From a bacterium (GTDB lineage Bacteria > Planctomycetota > UBA1135 > UBA2386): a DNA stretch of 15,090 nt. The position numbers and the translations under genes are program-made. The notes under the pieces were generated by a model that was not told where the DNA came from, ran no database searches, and was given only the letters and a program-made list of their open reading frames with translations. Positions 1 to 7,953 of the stretch are shown here, piece after piece (the stretch's first letter is position 1; every line of letters starts with the position of its first letter). The DNA is taken from NCBI GenBank assembly GCA_011051855.1, contig DRKG01000503.1:1-15090 (forward strand). The letters are read 5' to 3'.

Positions 1-394
1 GATGCGGGCGTGCGGCGACCGCGACGGAGGCGGCACCTGGATCATCCCGGAGATGGTCGCCGCCTATACCGAACTGCACCGGCGCGGCCACGCCCACAGC
101 CTCGAAGTCTGGTGCGACGACGAGTTGGTCGGGGGCGTCTACGGCGTGCAAGTCGGCGGGCTGTTCTCGGCCGAATCCAAGTTCCATCGTCGGCGGGACA
201 TGTCGAAAGTGGCCCTGGTCGCGTTGGTGCGGTCGCTGTTTCGCGCCGGCGTGCGCCTGCTCGACGTGCAGTTCGTCACCGACCACCTCGCGACCCTCGG
301 CGCACAGCAGATCAGCCGCCGGGAATACCTCCGCGGGCTCGGCGTCGTATGCGACCTGGCGGTAGATCTGAGCGACCTCGAACCAGCTCCGTGA
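1..394 (+). CDS. aat: Leucyl/phenylalanyl-tRNA--protein transferase, C-terminal part
   Basis: This is the C-terminal ~130 residues of Aat, the cytosolic enzyme that moves Leu or Phe from aminoacyl-tRNA onto the N-terminus of proteins with basic N-terminal residues, marking them for ClpS/ClpAP (N-end rule). The sequence shows the family's core in order: TWIIPEMVAAYTELHRRGHA, then HSLEVW, LVGGVYGVQVGGLFSAESKF, a Ser-Lys pair (MSK), and LLDVQFVTDHLATLGAQQI. These match what I remember of E. coli Aat closely. The usual ESMFSR stretch reads ESKFHR here, a small local deviation. The frame is open to the left edge, so the ATG at 2 is internal and the true start lies outside the window. It ends at TGA 392-394, 64 bases before the next start. 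No terminator is visible in that gap. Confidence 0.93.
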   Translation, partial: MRACGDRDGGGTWIIPEMVAAYTELHRRGHAHSLEVWCDDELVGGVYGVQVGGLFSAESKFHRRRDMSKVALVALVRSLFRAGVRLLDVQFVTDHLATLGAQQISRREYLRGLGVVCDLAVDLSDLEPAP

Positions 395-458
395 GCGAAC
401 CGGGTTCGAATCCGCGGCGCTTGTGATACGTTCCGCGGCCCCTCCGAGGAGATCCACG
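395..458 (+). promoter_or_regulatory. Short intergenic leader, likely promoter of the Bat-like cluster
   Basis: This 64-base gap separates aat from the first gene of the cluster. It holds GATACGTTCC at 425-434, which shares the pattern GATAnnnTCC with the gap before the TPR gene (8948-8957). It also holds a good Shine-Dalgarno site, GAGGAG at 446-451, seven bases before the ATG at 459. I cannot identify a convincing -35 box, so the promoter call is an inference from gene spacing and the shared motif. Read-through from aat is the alternative. Confidence 0.3.
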
Positions 459-3400
459 ATGCGCGCCCTACTCACGCTCGTTCCGTTCGTCGGCCTGTGC
501 ACGCTTGTCGTGAGCGGGGCGGCGGCCGCACAGGTACCGCTGCTGGGCCAGAAGCCGAACGCAGCGGCATCGCAGAACCCCAAAGCAGCGCAGCAACAGC
601 AGCAACAGCAGCAGGCGGAGAAGAAGCGGCTTGCGGCGTTCAAGAAGCTGGTCTTCGACCGCCGCCCGTCGTCGATCCTGAAGGCGTGGGCGACGCCCGA
701 ACCGAAACCGGAGTCCACGCCGGCAGCCGCGGCGAAGGCCGGAGCGGCGGAGCAGCCCGAGCCAGCGACGTCGCCGGCGGCGGAACCGAGGCCGGACGAG
801 CTCCAGCCCGCCTCGGGCGTGTTGACGCCGGAGCAGATCCAGGCGCTGATCGACGCCGAGGCGAACGCCCCGCCGCCGGCGGCGCAGCCCGCGGAAGGGG
901 CGTCGGCGAACCCCACGACCGCGACCGCGCAGCCGAGTGCCGAGGCGCTCGCGGCGAAGCGGCTGGCGCGCGAGATGGAGACGCTGCAGCGCGACGTCAC
1001 GCTGGGCCGTTGGCACAAGGTCGGCGAGTTCTTCCAGACGCTGCCCGAGAAGGAGCGGAAGGGCGCCTACGAGCACTTTCTGACGGTGCTGCCGCGTCAC
1101 CCCAACAAGCCGCCGTCGCGCCTGCCGCCGAACCTGCAGGAGAAGAACCGCTATTCGTTCGCCGATGTGCTGGCGATCGCCGGGCTGGCTCCGGGCGGCT
1201 TCGACAAGCAGCAGAGCAAGAAGCTGGCGCCGATCGTGCGCCGCGCGCTCGACGACGGCAGCGTGCCGGAGGAACTGGTCCGGCTGCTCGAGATCGAGGT
1301 GCAGAAGCCCGCCGAGCAGCGGCGGCTGGATCGGCGCGAGGCGGCGCTGTTGCTGGCGGCGCTGAAGATGGAAGGAGAACTCGGCGTGTTCCTGCCGACG
1401 GCGAGTGAAGCCGAGGCGAACGACGATCGCGAGGCGCTCAACCTGCTTGCGCGGCACGCGCTGGCGCGCTTCGCGAAGGACCAGCACCGCAAGTGGCTTG
1501 AGGTCGCCTGGCAGGTCACGCAAGCGGCGCTCAAGAAGGGCGACGTCGACAAGGCGCAGAAGGAGGAGGCGCTGCGGCGCGCGGTCGAGCTGGCGCCGAA
1601 GGTGCGCGAGGATCTCGGTCCAGCGTGGCTGGCCGAAAGCTTCACCAAGAGGCCGCAGCGCGGCATGGAGATCATCGCGACGATCGGCGGGCAGGTCGCC
1701 CAGGGCTTTAGCGCCAAGGGCCAGGATCCTGACTTTCGCGCCACCGGGCTGCGTCTGCAGAAGACCGCCGTCGAGGCCTTGTTGGCGACTGCGCCGGAGC
1801 TGGCCGAGCAGTGGCGGCCGACGCTCGGATTGCTCGCCAGCGGCTGGATCCAGGAGGCCGCGCACAGCAACCGCTATTCAAAGACGAGTTCCTACGGCAG
1901 CTTCATGGAGCGCGACGCCTACGGCAACGTCTACTGGGTCAACCGCCGCATGGGTGGTGGCGGACAGGTGCGCACGGTCGAACCCGCGGACTTGCTCGAA
2001 GCGCAACCCGGCGAGCGGTGGGCGAGCCTGCTCGACGATGCGCTGCGGCCGCACTTCGTCACCGTGTCGGCGCAGTTGTGGTTGAAGGTCAACGAATACG
2101 AGCGTGCCTTCCCCTACATCGAGGAGCTGGCCGCGACCAACCCGCGCAAGGCGAAGGAACTGGCCAACGAGTTCCTGCGGGTGTGGGAGGACAACAACAA
2201 CCCGAACACCAACCGGCGCACCGGGTCGTACATGTACGTCTACGGCTTCAACTCGCGCGCCAACGCGATTCCGCTCACGCGCAGCAAGCAGGAGCGCAAC
2301 CTGAAGGAGCTCGCCGAATACGTCGCCCGGCTGCGGGCGCTGCCGATCGGCGGTGTCGACCCGGATCGCCTGATGTCGGCGTTCGTCGCCGCGCACAGCG
2401 CCGCCGAGGTCTACCGCCTCGACACGATCCGGCAGGTGTTCGGGGAGATCGACGAACTCGATCCGGTCGTGCTCGGACGCCTGTTGACCACGATGCGCAC
2501 CAACCTGGCGACGATCTGGCGGGTCCCGGCGGTGCAGGAGAAAGCCAAGACGCGGCGCTCGCAGAAGGAGATGCTCGAGCAGGTTGCCGAGGGCTACGCG
2601 ACGGCGCTGCGGATCGCGCAGGATGCGCTCACGGCGCGCGGACGCCATTGGGCGCTGTTGACCGCGGCCGCTTCGCTGCTGCACGACCAGAACAACTTCG
2701 CCAAAGAACTGCGCAAGAGCAGCGACTTCAGCGAACGCCGCAAGCAGGCGTTCGAGATCTACGCCGAGGCGGCCGACCACTACAGCTCGATCGCCGACGG
2801 GCTGGCGCGCGACGAGGAGAGCGACATCCCGTTCACGTCGTGGTTCTACGCGGCACTCGGAGCGGCTGATCTCGGCGCCATCGACGAATCGACGGTGGTT
2901 GCGAAGAGTCAGTTGCCGCTCATCCGGGAGGCGCTCGAAAACCTGCCGCCGGGCAGCCGCAAGCGCCACAAGGACCGCTTCGCGAATCTCCTGTTCACGC
3001 GCATGTCGGCGGTCAAGCCGCAGATCAAGTACCGCTACCTGGAAGGCGGCTTCGCGATCGTCGATGAGGACAACGAGCAGACGCGCGAGGCGCGCAAGGT
3101 CTGGCAGTACTACCAGGACCTGCTCGGCGAGCTGCGGCTCGAGGCGGTCGTCGATGGATCGAGCGCCGTCGGCACCGAGCCGTTCGGAGTGCGCATCGAC
3201 ATCGTGCACTCGGAACAAGTGGCGAAGTCGAGCGGTGGTTTCCAGAAGTACGCGACCAACCAGAACGACGCCAACTACGCCTTCAACTACGGGCGGCCGA
3301 CCGAGAACTACCGCGACAAGTTCCACGACGCCGTGATCGCGGCGCTGCAGGAGAACTTCGAGGTGCTGTCGGTGACCTTCAACAGCGAGAAGATGGAGGC

Positions 3401-4292
3401 GCTACGGCACGAGGATCCGCGCTGGCAGCGCACGCCGTACGCATACCTGCTGTTGCGGGCGCGCGGCCCGCAGGTCGACCGCATCCCGGAGATTCGGCTC
3501 GATCTCGACTTCCTCGACACGACCGGCTACGCGATCCTGCCGATCGGTTCGTCGCCGGTGGCGATCGATGCGTCGGCCACGCCCGAGGAGCGCCCGTTCG
3601 AGGGGCTCGAGGTGACGCAACTGCTCGATGAGCGTCGCGTCGACGAAGGCAAGGTGTCGCTCGAGATCAAGGCCAAGAGTCGCGGGCTGGTGCCGGATCT
3701 CGATACGTTCCTCGACCTCGAACTGCCGGGGTTTGCGGTCGACAAGGAAGTCGACCAGGGGGCTGCGGTGGTGCGTTTCTCGGACGACCAGACGCTGGTC
3801 GAGACCGAGCGCGTCTGGTTGTTGCACCTGAGACCCGAGAGCGAGACGGCGCGCCCCTCCAGTTTCCGCTTCGGGGCGCCGAAGATCGTCGGCGTGACCG
3901 CGGTCTATCAGCGCTACGACGACGCCGATCTCGAGACCGTTTCCGAGAACGTGGCGCTGCGGCGTGGACCGATCGGCACGAACCCGTGGTGGGCGTGGCT
4001 TCTGCTCGGCCTCGGTGCGGTGCTCTACCTGATCTGGTTCCTGTTCGCGAAGCCGGCACCGGCCGGCCCGAGCCAGCGGGAAGACGTGCTGCGCATGCCG
4101 GCGCACGTCACGCCGTTCTCGGTGCTCGCACTGCTGCAGCGCATCCGCTCCGTCGGACAGCTCTCCGGGCCGCAGCGGGACCAGCTCGACGCCGACATTC
4201 GCCGTATCGAGGCGAGCCACTTCAGCCGTGAGCACGGCGGCGGCATCGACCTCGACGAGATCGCCCGCCGCTGGCTGCAGAAGGCCGGCTAG
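459..4292 (+). CDS. Giant exported BatD-like protein with C-terminal membrane anchor (1277 aa)
   Basis: I do not recognise a named gene. The ATG at 459 is chosen because GAGGAG lies seven bases upstream and the product then begins with a signal peptide (MRALLTLVPFVGLC..., cleavage likely near AAAAQ); the GTG at 423 would add a non-hydrophobic extension. Residues ~28-160 are low-complexity Ala/Pro/Gln, with eight consecutive Gln at 45-52. A long helical, TPR-like region follows, then from about residue 880 beta-type domains (stretch ENYRDKF, later TPYAYLLLRARGPQVDRIPE). A single transmembrane helix lies at ~1177-1199 (WWAWLLLGLGAVLYLIWFLF) and a ~75-residue helical tail would be cytoplasmic. 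This order of exported beta domains, one helix and a short helical tail is that of BatD-type proteins, but far larger. It is the first gene of the cluster, 49 bases before moxR. I recall similar large uncharacterised proteins in planctomycetes, unverified. Confidence 0.8.
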   Translation: MRALLTLVPFVGLCTLVVSGAAAAQVPLLGQKPNAAASQNPKAAQQQQQQQQAEKKRLAAFKKLVFDRRPSSILKAWATPEPKPESTPAAAAKAGAAEQPEPATSPAAEPRPDELQPASGVLTPEQIQALIDAEANAPPPAAQPAEGASANPTTATAQPSAEALAAKRLAREMETLQRDVTLGRWHKVGEFFQTLPEKERKGAYEHFLTVLPRHPNKPPSRLPPNLQEKNRYSFADVLAIAGLAPGGFDKQQSKKLAPIVRRALDDGSVPEELVRLLEIEVQKPAEQRRLDRREAALLLAALKMEGELGVFLPTASEAEANDDREALNLLARHALARFAKDQHRKWLEVAWQVTQAALKKGDVDKAQKEEALRRAVELAPKVREDLGPAWLAESFTKRPQRGMEIIATIGGQVAQGFSAKGQDPDFRATGLRLQKTAVEALLATAPELAEQWRPTLGLLASGWIQEAAHSNRYSKTSSYGSFMERDAYGNVYWVNRRMGGGGQVRTVEPADLLEAQPGERWASLLDDALRPHFVTVSAQLWLKVNEYERAFPYIEELAATNPRKAKELANEFLRVWEDNNNPNTNRRTGSYMYVYGFNSRANAIPLTRSKQERNLKELAEYVARLRALPIGGVDPDRLMSAFVAAHSAAEVYRLDTIRQVFGEIDELDPVVLGRLLTTMRTNLATIWRVPAVQEKAKTRRSQKEMLEQVAEGYATALRIAQDALTARGRHWALLTAAASLLHDQNNFAKELRKSSDFSERRKQAFEIYAEAADHYSSIADGLARDEESDIPFTSWFYAALGAADLGAIDESTVVAKSQLPLIREALENLPPGSRKRHKDRFANLLFTRMSAVKPQIKYRYLEGGFAIVDEDNEQTREARKVWQYYQDLLGELRLEAVVDGSSAVGTEPFGVRIDIVHSEQVAKSSGGFQKYATNQNDANYAFNYGRPTENYRDKFHDAVIAALQENFEVLSVTFNSEKMEALRHEDPRWQRTPYAYLLLRARGPQVDRIPEIRLDLDFLDTTGYAILPIGSSPVAIDASATPEERPFEGLEVTQLLDERRVDEGKVSLEIKAKSRGLVPDLDTFLDLELPGFAVDKEVDQGAAVVRFSDDQTLVETERVWLLHLRPESETARPSSFRFGAPKIVGVTAVYQRYDDADLETVSENVALRRGPIGTNPWWAWLLLGLGAVLYLIWFLFAKPAPAGPSQREDVLRMPAHVTPFSVLALLQRIRSVGQLSGPQRDQLDADIRRIEASHFSREHGGGIDLDEIARRWLQKAG

Positions 4293-4341
4293 CCGCGTCG
4301 TTTCGCCCACAGACCCCTCCGAAGGCCCCCCGACCGTTCTC

Positions 4342-5343
4342 ATGACCGCTTCCGATCCCGCCGTCACACGCTTCGTCGAGACGCGCCAGTTCCTAGATCA
4401 GATCAAGACCCGCGTCGGCACCGTCGTCGTCGGGCAGGACGTCGTCGTCGAACGCGTGCTGATTGCGCTGCTGACGTCCGGCCACCTGTTGCTGCAGGGT
4501 GTGCCCGGACTGGCCAAGACGCTGCTGGTAGCGGCGGTCTCGAAGACCGTCGACCTCGCGTTCGCGCGCATCCAGTTCACCATCGACCTGTTGCCGTCGG
4601 ACATCGTCGGCAGCGAGATCCTCGACCAGAAGACGCACGAGTTCCGTATCCACAAGGGCCCGATCTTCACCAACCTGCTGCTCGCCGACGAGATCAACCG
4701 CGCCGCGCCGAAGGTGCAGTCGGCGTTGCTCGAAGCGATGCAGGAGCGCCGCGTGACGATCGGCAACCAGAACTTCGCGCTGCCGGCACCGTTCTTGGTG
4801 ATCGCTACGCAGAACCCGGTCGAGCAGGCGGGCACGTTCGAGCTGCCCGAAGCGCAGCTCGACCGCTTCATGCTGCTGCACCGGCTCGGCTACCTGGACC
4901 CCGAGGACGAGAAGGAGGTGCTGCGCCGCAACACCAGACTCGGCGTCAAGCGCGAGGGCAAGGGCGCGGTTGCGCGCACCGAGTTCGACGTGCTCGATGG
5001 CCAGGACAAGGGCAGCGCCGACCAGCTCGTCAGGGCGATGGAGGACGTGCAGGAGGTGCACGTCAGCGAAACCTTCATCGAGCACGTCATCGAGATCGTC
5101 AACCGCACCCGCAACCACCCGCTGCTCGAACTCGGCTGTTCCCCGCGCGCCGGCATCTCGCTGGTCAAGGCGTCGCGGGCGCGCGCGCTGATCCACGGCC
5201 GCGACTACGTGGTGCCCGAGGACCTGTTTGCGCTCGCCGAGGACGTGATCCTGCACCGCATCCGGCTCAGCTACGAGGCGGTCGCCGAAGGCCACACCAG
5301 CCAGCGGGTGCTGCAGGAGATCCTGACCGAAGTCGCCCAATGA
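4342..5343 (+). CDS. MoxR-family AAA+ ATPase
   Basis: Cytosolic MoxR ATPase of 333 residues, the usual family length; members are thought to act as chaperones that activate or assemble VWA-containing proteins. Motifs visible: Walker A GVPGLAKT at 53-60, Walker B LLLADE at 112-117 followed by INRAAPKVQSALLEAMQE, sensor 1 in VIATQNP (Asn158), the LDRF arginine at 175, and sensor 2 in SPRAG (Arg269). The ATG at 4342 gives an N-terminus (MTASDPAVTRFVETRQFLDQ) typical of the family; the in-frame ATG at 4228 would start inside the upstream gene and add Ser/Arg-rich residues. The Shine-Dalgarno site is poor (GAAGG at 4321-4325, too far). Its stop overlaps the next start as ATGA (5340-5343), so it is co-translated with the DUF58 gene. 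All catalytic residues are present. Confidence 0.95.
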   Translation: MTASDPAVTRFVETRQFLDQIKTRVGTVVVGQDVVVERVLIALLTSGHLLLQGVPGLAKTLLVAAVSKTVDLAFARIQFTIDLLPSDIVGSEILDQKTHEFRIHKGPIFTNLLLADEINRAAPKVQSALLEAMQERRVTIGNQNFALPAPFLVIATQNPVEQAGTFELPEAQLDRFMLLHRLGYLDPEDEKEVLRRNTRLGVKREGKGAVARTEFDVLDGQDKGSADQLVRAMEDVQEVHVSETFIEHVIEIVNRTRNHPLLELGCSPRAGISLVKASRARALIHGRDYVVPEDLFALAEDVILHRIRLSYEAVAEGHTSQRVLQEILTEVAQ

Positions 5344-6239
5344 GCGGTTCGTCGCCGAGCATTCGCAATCGTGAGGCGCACCTGCCCGGTCTCTTGCCGA
5401 AGGTCGAGCCGTCGGCGGCGCGCAAGTTCGTGATCGCGATCCGCCGGCTCGCCGACGACCTGACCTACGGTCTCGACGGTTCGCGCTTCCTCGGTTCGGG
5501 CATCGACTACGTGCAGTCGCGGCAGTATCTGGACGGCGATCCGGTCAAGTCGATGGACTGGCGGGTGACGGCGCGCACCGGCAAGTACCACGTCAAGGAG
5601 TACGAGGCGCAACGGCGGTTTCCGGCCTGGTTCCTGCTCGACACGTCCGCATCGATGGTGGTGTCGTCGACGCGCCGCAGCAAGTACGAGACGGCGCTCC
5701 AGATCGCTGGTGGCCTGGCGCTGGCGTGCCTCGATCGCACCAGTCCGGTCGGCGTGCTCGGCTGCGGCGACCGCGACGTGCGCATCACGCCGAGCCTGTC
5801 GAAGGACCGGGTGCTGCAGTGGCTGCTGCGCCTGCGGCGGTTCGCATTCGACGAACGCACCGAGGTGACTCGCCGCATCCGGGAACTGCGGCCGACGCTG
5901 CAGGCCCGTTCGATCATCGTGCTGCTCAGCGATCTGCACGAGCCGGGCGCCGTGCACTCGGCGGCGCTGCTGGCGCAGGAGCACGAGGTCGCGGTGATCC
6001 AGGTGCAGGATCCGGCCGAGGTGCTGCTGGCGGGCGGTGGCTTCCTGCGCGCGCAAGAAGCCGAGTCGGGGCGGGCGTTCGTGGCGCGCAGCCGGCGGCC
6101 GATGATCGACCAAGCACGCATCGAGAATGAGTTGCGCAAGGGCGGTGTCGACCACCTGCTGGTGCGCACCGACGAACCCTACCTGCACCGGCTGCGGCAC
6201 TTCTTCCGCTCGCGGGCGATGACCGGAGGTGGTCGATGA
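5340..6239 (+). CDS. DUF58 protein with VWA-like fold (MoxR partner)
   Basis: A 299-residue DUF58 protein. The family hallmark is present: SGIDYVQSRQYLDGDPVKSMDW at 53-74, followed by RVTARTGKYHVKEYEAQR. A VWA-type metal-binding (MIDAS) signature follows, DTSAS at 101-105, with a second acidic position in LLSDLHE (Asp198). There is no signal peptide and no transmembrane helix, so this one is likely soluble, unlike many DUF58 proteins with N-terminal helices. DUF58 proteins are almost always encoded next to moxR and are presumed clients or partners of it; the biochemical role is unknown. The start overlaps the moxR stop (ATGA) and the stop overlaps the next start the same way (6236-6239), so the three genes are translationally coupled. 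The ATGA overlap supports this start. Confidence 0.92.
   Translation: MSGSSPSIRNREAHLPGLLPKVEPSAARKFVIAIRRLADDLTYGLDGSRFLGSGIDYVQSRQYLDGDPVKSMDWRVTARTGKYHVKEYEAQRRFPAWFLLDTSASMVVSSTRRSKYETALQIAGGLALACLDRTSPVGVLGCGDRDVRITPSLSKDRVLQWLLRLRRFAFDERTEVTRRIRELRPTLQARSIIVLLSDLHEPGAVHSAALLAQEHEVAVIQVQDPAEVLLAGGGFLRAQEAESGRAFVARSRRPMIDQARIENELRKGGVDHLLVRTDEPYLHRLRHFFRSRAMTGGGR
6225..6230 (+). promoter_or_regulatory. Shine-Dalgarno site GGAGGT
   Basis: A strong GGAGGT lies inside the end of the DUF58 gene, five bases before the ATG at 6236. It fixes that start and shows the small BatD-like gene has its own strong initiation signal as well as coupling to the gene before it. Confidence 0.75.
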
Positions 6240-7033
6240 GGGCACTCATCGCACTGTTGCTGACGGTGGCGCTGGCGGCCCAGGCGCGCGACCAGCGCAC
6301 GGCGAGCGTCGGCATGCGCGCGTTCGTCGAGCAGATCGTGATTCCGGGCACCCAGCTCGAACCGGCTCCGTCGAAGTTCGGCGCGCCGGTGGTGGTGCGC
6401 GTGGTGAAGACTTGGCCGCACGGCGAGCAACTGCGCTACGACCTCGAATGGGTCGGGTTCGAGGAAGGCACGTTCAACCTGCTCGATTACCTGGTGCGTC
6501 GCGATGGCTCGACCAAGGAAGGGCTCGAGCCGATCACCGTCGAGGTCACCAGCGTGCTGCCGCCCGGCGATCTCGAGCCAGGCGATCTCGAACCGAAGAC
6601 CAGCGAACGGCTCGGCGGCTACTCGACGCTGCAGGTGGTGGTCGCGGTCGCGTGGGGCATCGGTCTGGTGTTGATCCTGTTCGTCGGTCGGCGGCGCAAG
6701 CCGCGGACGGCGCCGCCGGAAACGCCGGCGACGCTCGCCGACCGGCTGCGGCCGCTGGTCGAGCGGGTGCAGGGCGGGGCCGCCAGCGACGCGCAGAAGG
6801 CCGAGCTCGAACGGCTGCTGGTCGCCTTCTGGCGAGAGCGCCTCGATCTCGGTGACGTCAAGGCCGTCGACGCGATCGTCGCGATCAAGAGGCACGAACA
6901 GGCCGGTGCGTTGTTGCGTCAGGTCGAAGCCTGGCTGCACATGCCGAACCCGCCGCGGGACGTCGACGTGCAGCATCTGCTCGCACCGTATCGCAGCGTC
7001 ACGGCCGACCGTTTCCCGCCGGAGGCCGGTTAG
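6236..7033 (+). CDS. BatD-like single-pass membrane protein (265 aa)
   Basis: The product starts with a signal peptide (MRALIALLLTVALAAQA, cleavage near residue 17). It has an exported beta-type domain (residues ~25-125, with FGAPVVVRVVKTWP and LRYDLEWVGF), a short tandem repeat GDLEPGDLEP at 111-120, one transmembrane helix at ~133-151 (VVVAVAWGIGLVLILFV) and a cytoplasmic helical tail from ~152. The tail includes LERLLVAFWRERLDLGDVKA and ALLRQVEAWLHMPNPP. This layout and the position between DUF58 and VWA genes match the BatD/DUF4381-like proteins of Bat operons, which are thought to sit beside the VWA proteins in the membrane. I cannot assign a named family with certainty. The start is set by GGAGGT five bases upstream and by the ATGA overlap; the TAG stop shares a base with the GTG start of the next gene. 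Confidence 0.78.
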   Translation: MRALIALLLTVALAAQARDQRTASVGMRAFVEQIVIPGTQLEPAPSKFGAPVVVRVVKTWPHGEQLRYDLEWVGFEEGTFNLLDYLVRRDGSTKEGLEPITVEVTSVLPPGDLEPGDLEPKTSERLGGYSTLQVVVAVAWGIGLVLILFVGRRRKPRTAPPETPATLADRLRPLVERVQGGAASDAQKAELERLLVAFWRERLDLGDVKAVDAIVAIKRHEQAGALLRQVEAWLHMPNPPRDVDVQHLLAPYRSVTADRFPPEAG

Positions 7034-7953
7034 TGTTCGCCCGCCCGTGGTTGCTGCTGTTGTTGGCGTTGCCGGTGCTGCACATCTATTGGGTGTGGCA
7101 GCGCCAGAGCGGCCGCTTCGCCATGCCGTTCGACAGCGACGGTGCTCGCCGCATGGGCAGTGGCCGGCTGATGCGCATGCTGCTCGGGGTCGGGGAATCG
7201 CTGCCGGCGCTTCTGGTGGCGACCGCCGTGCTGTTGTTGGCGTTGCCGCAGGAACTGGCCGCGCCGCGGCAGAAGCGCGCGTTGACCAACATCCAGTTCG
7301 TCGTCGACATATCCGGCTCGATGACGGCGAAGTTCGGCAAGGGTTCGCGTTACGACGCTTCGATGCAGGCGATCAGCGACTTCCTCGACTATCGCAGCGG
7401 AGACTCGTTCGGGCTGACTTTCTTCGGCAACAACTACATCCATTGGGTGCCGCTGACGAGCGACCCGTCGGCGTTCCGCAACGCGGTGCCGTTCATGCGC
7501 CCGGAGAATGCGCCGCCGCACTTCGGTGGCACCGAGATCGGCAAGGCGGTGCTCGGCGCGCGCGAGGTGCTTACGTCGCGCGAGCAGGGTGATCGCATGA
7601 TGATCCTGATCACCGACGGCATGAGCGGCGACATCCGGAATGGCGCCGAGATGGAGCTCGCCAAGCGCCTGCGCCGGGACGGCATCAAGCTGTTCGCGGT
7701 CAACATCCAGGAACGCGAGGCGCCCGGCGAGATCGTCAACCTGGCGCGCATGACCGGCGGCGAGGTGTTCAACCCCGGCGATGAGCAGGGGCTGCGGCAG
7801 GTGTTCGAGGCGATCGACGAGATGACCAAGACCGAGCTCGAGCAGGGCACCGCCGAACTGGTCGACTGGTTTTGGCCGTTCTGCGTCGGTGGTCTCGGCG
7901 TGCTCACGGTCTACGTGCTGTTCCTGTTCGGCTGGAGGTACACGCCGTGGTAG
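7033..7953 (+). CDS. Membrane-anchored VWA protein (BatA-like)
   Basis: A 306-residue VWA protein with two N-terminal hydrophobic helices (~5-22 and ~56-74) and one at the C-terminus (~283-300), the layout of BatA/BatB proteins. The VWA domain lies between them, with a complete MIDAS: DISGS at 92-96, Thr167 in GGTEIG, and Asp195 in ITDG. It should therefore bind a divalent metal and a partner protein. The GTG at 7033 shares its G with the TAG stop of the previous gene, and GGAGG at 7021-7025 stands seven bases upstream, which supports this start. Together with the next gene it forms a BatA/BatB-like pair, a presumed MoxR client in the cell envelope. Named Bat proteins were linked to aerotolerance in Bacteroides, but that role should not be assumed here. 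Confidence 0.9.
   Translation: MFARPWLLLLLALPVLHIYWVWQRQSGRFAMPFDSDGARRMGSGRLMRMLLGVGESLPALLVATAVLLLALPQELAAPRQKRALTNIQFVVDISGSMTAKFGKGSRYDASMQAISDFLDYRSGDSFGLTFFGNNYIHWVPLTSDPSAFRNAVPFMRPENAPPHFGGTEIGKAVLGAREVLTSREQGDRMMILITDGMSGDIRNGAEMELAKRLRRDGIKLFAVNIQEREAPGEIVNLARMTGGEVFNPGDEQGLRQVFEAIDEMTKTELEQGTAELVDWFWPFCVGGLGVLTVYVLFLFGWRYTPW

Noticed and set aside
399..416. GGGTTCGAATCC, which looks like the T-arm of a tRNA
   Set aside because: The flanking five-base stem does not pair (only three of five positions), and no acceptor, D or anticodon arm can be placed upstream, where aat is coding.
423..458. Upstream GTG start for the giant exported protein
   Set aside because: It would place 12 residues before the signal peptide, and the ATG at 459 has a well-spaced GAGGAG.
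1878..3326. 482-codon - strand reading frame
   Set aside because: It is a shadow of the giant exported protein gene, with Arg/Val-rich composition, no start signal and no family resemblance.
4228..4341. Upstream ATG start for moxR
   Set aside because: It lies inside the preceding gene and would add 38 Ser/Ala/Arg/Pro-rich residues not found in MoxR proteins.
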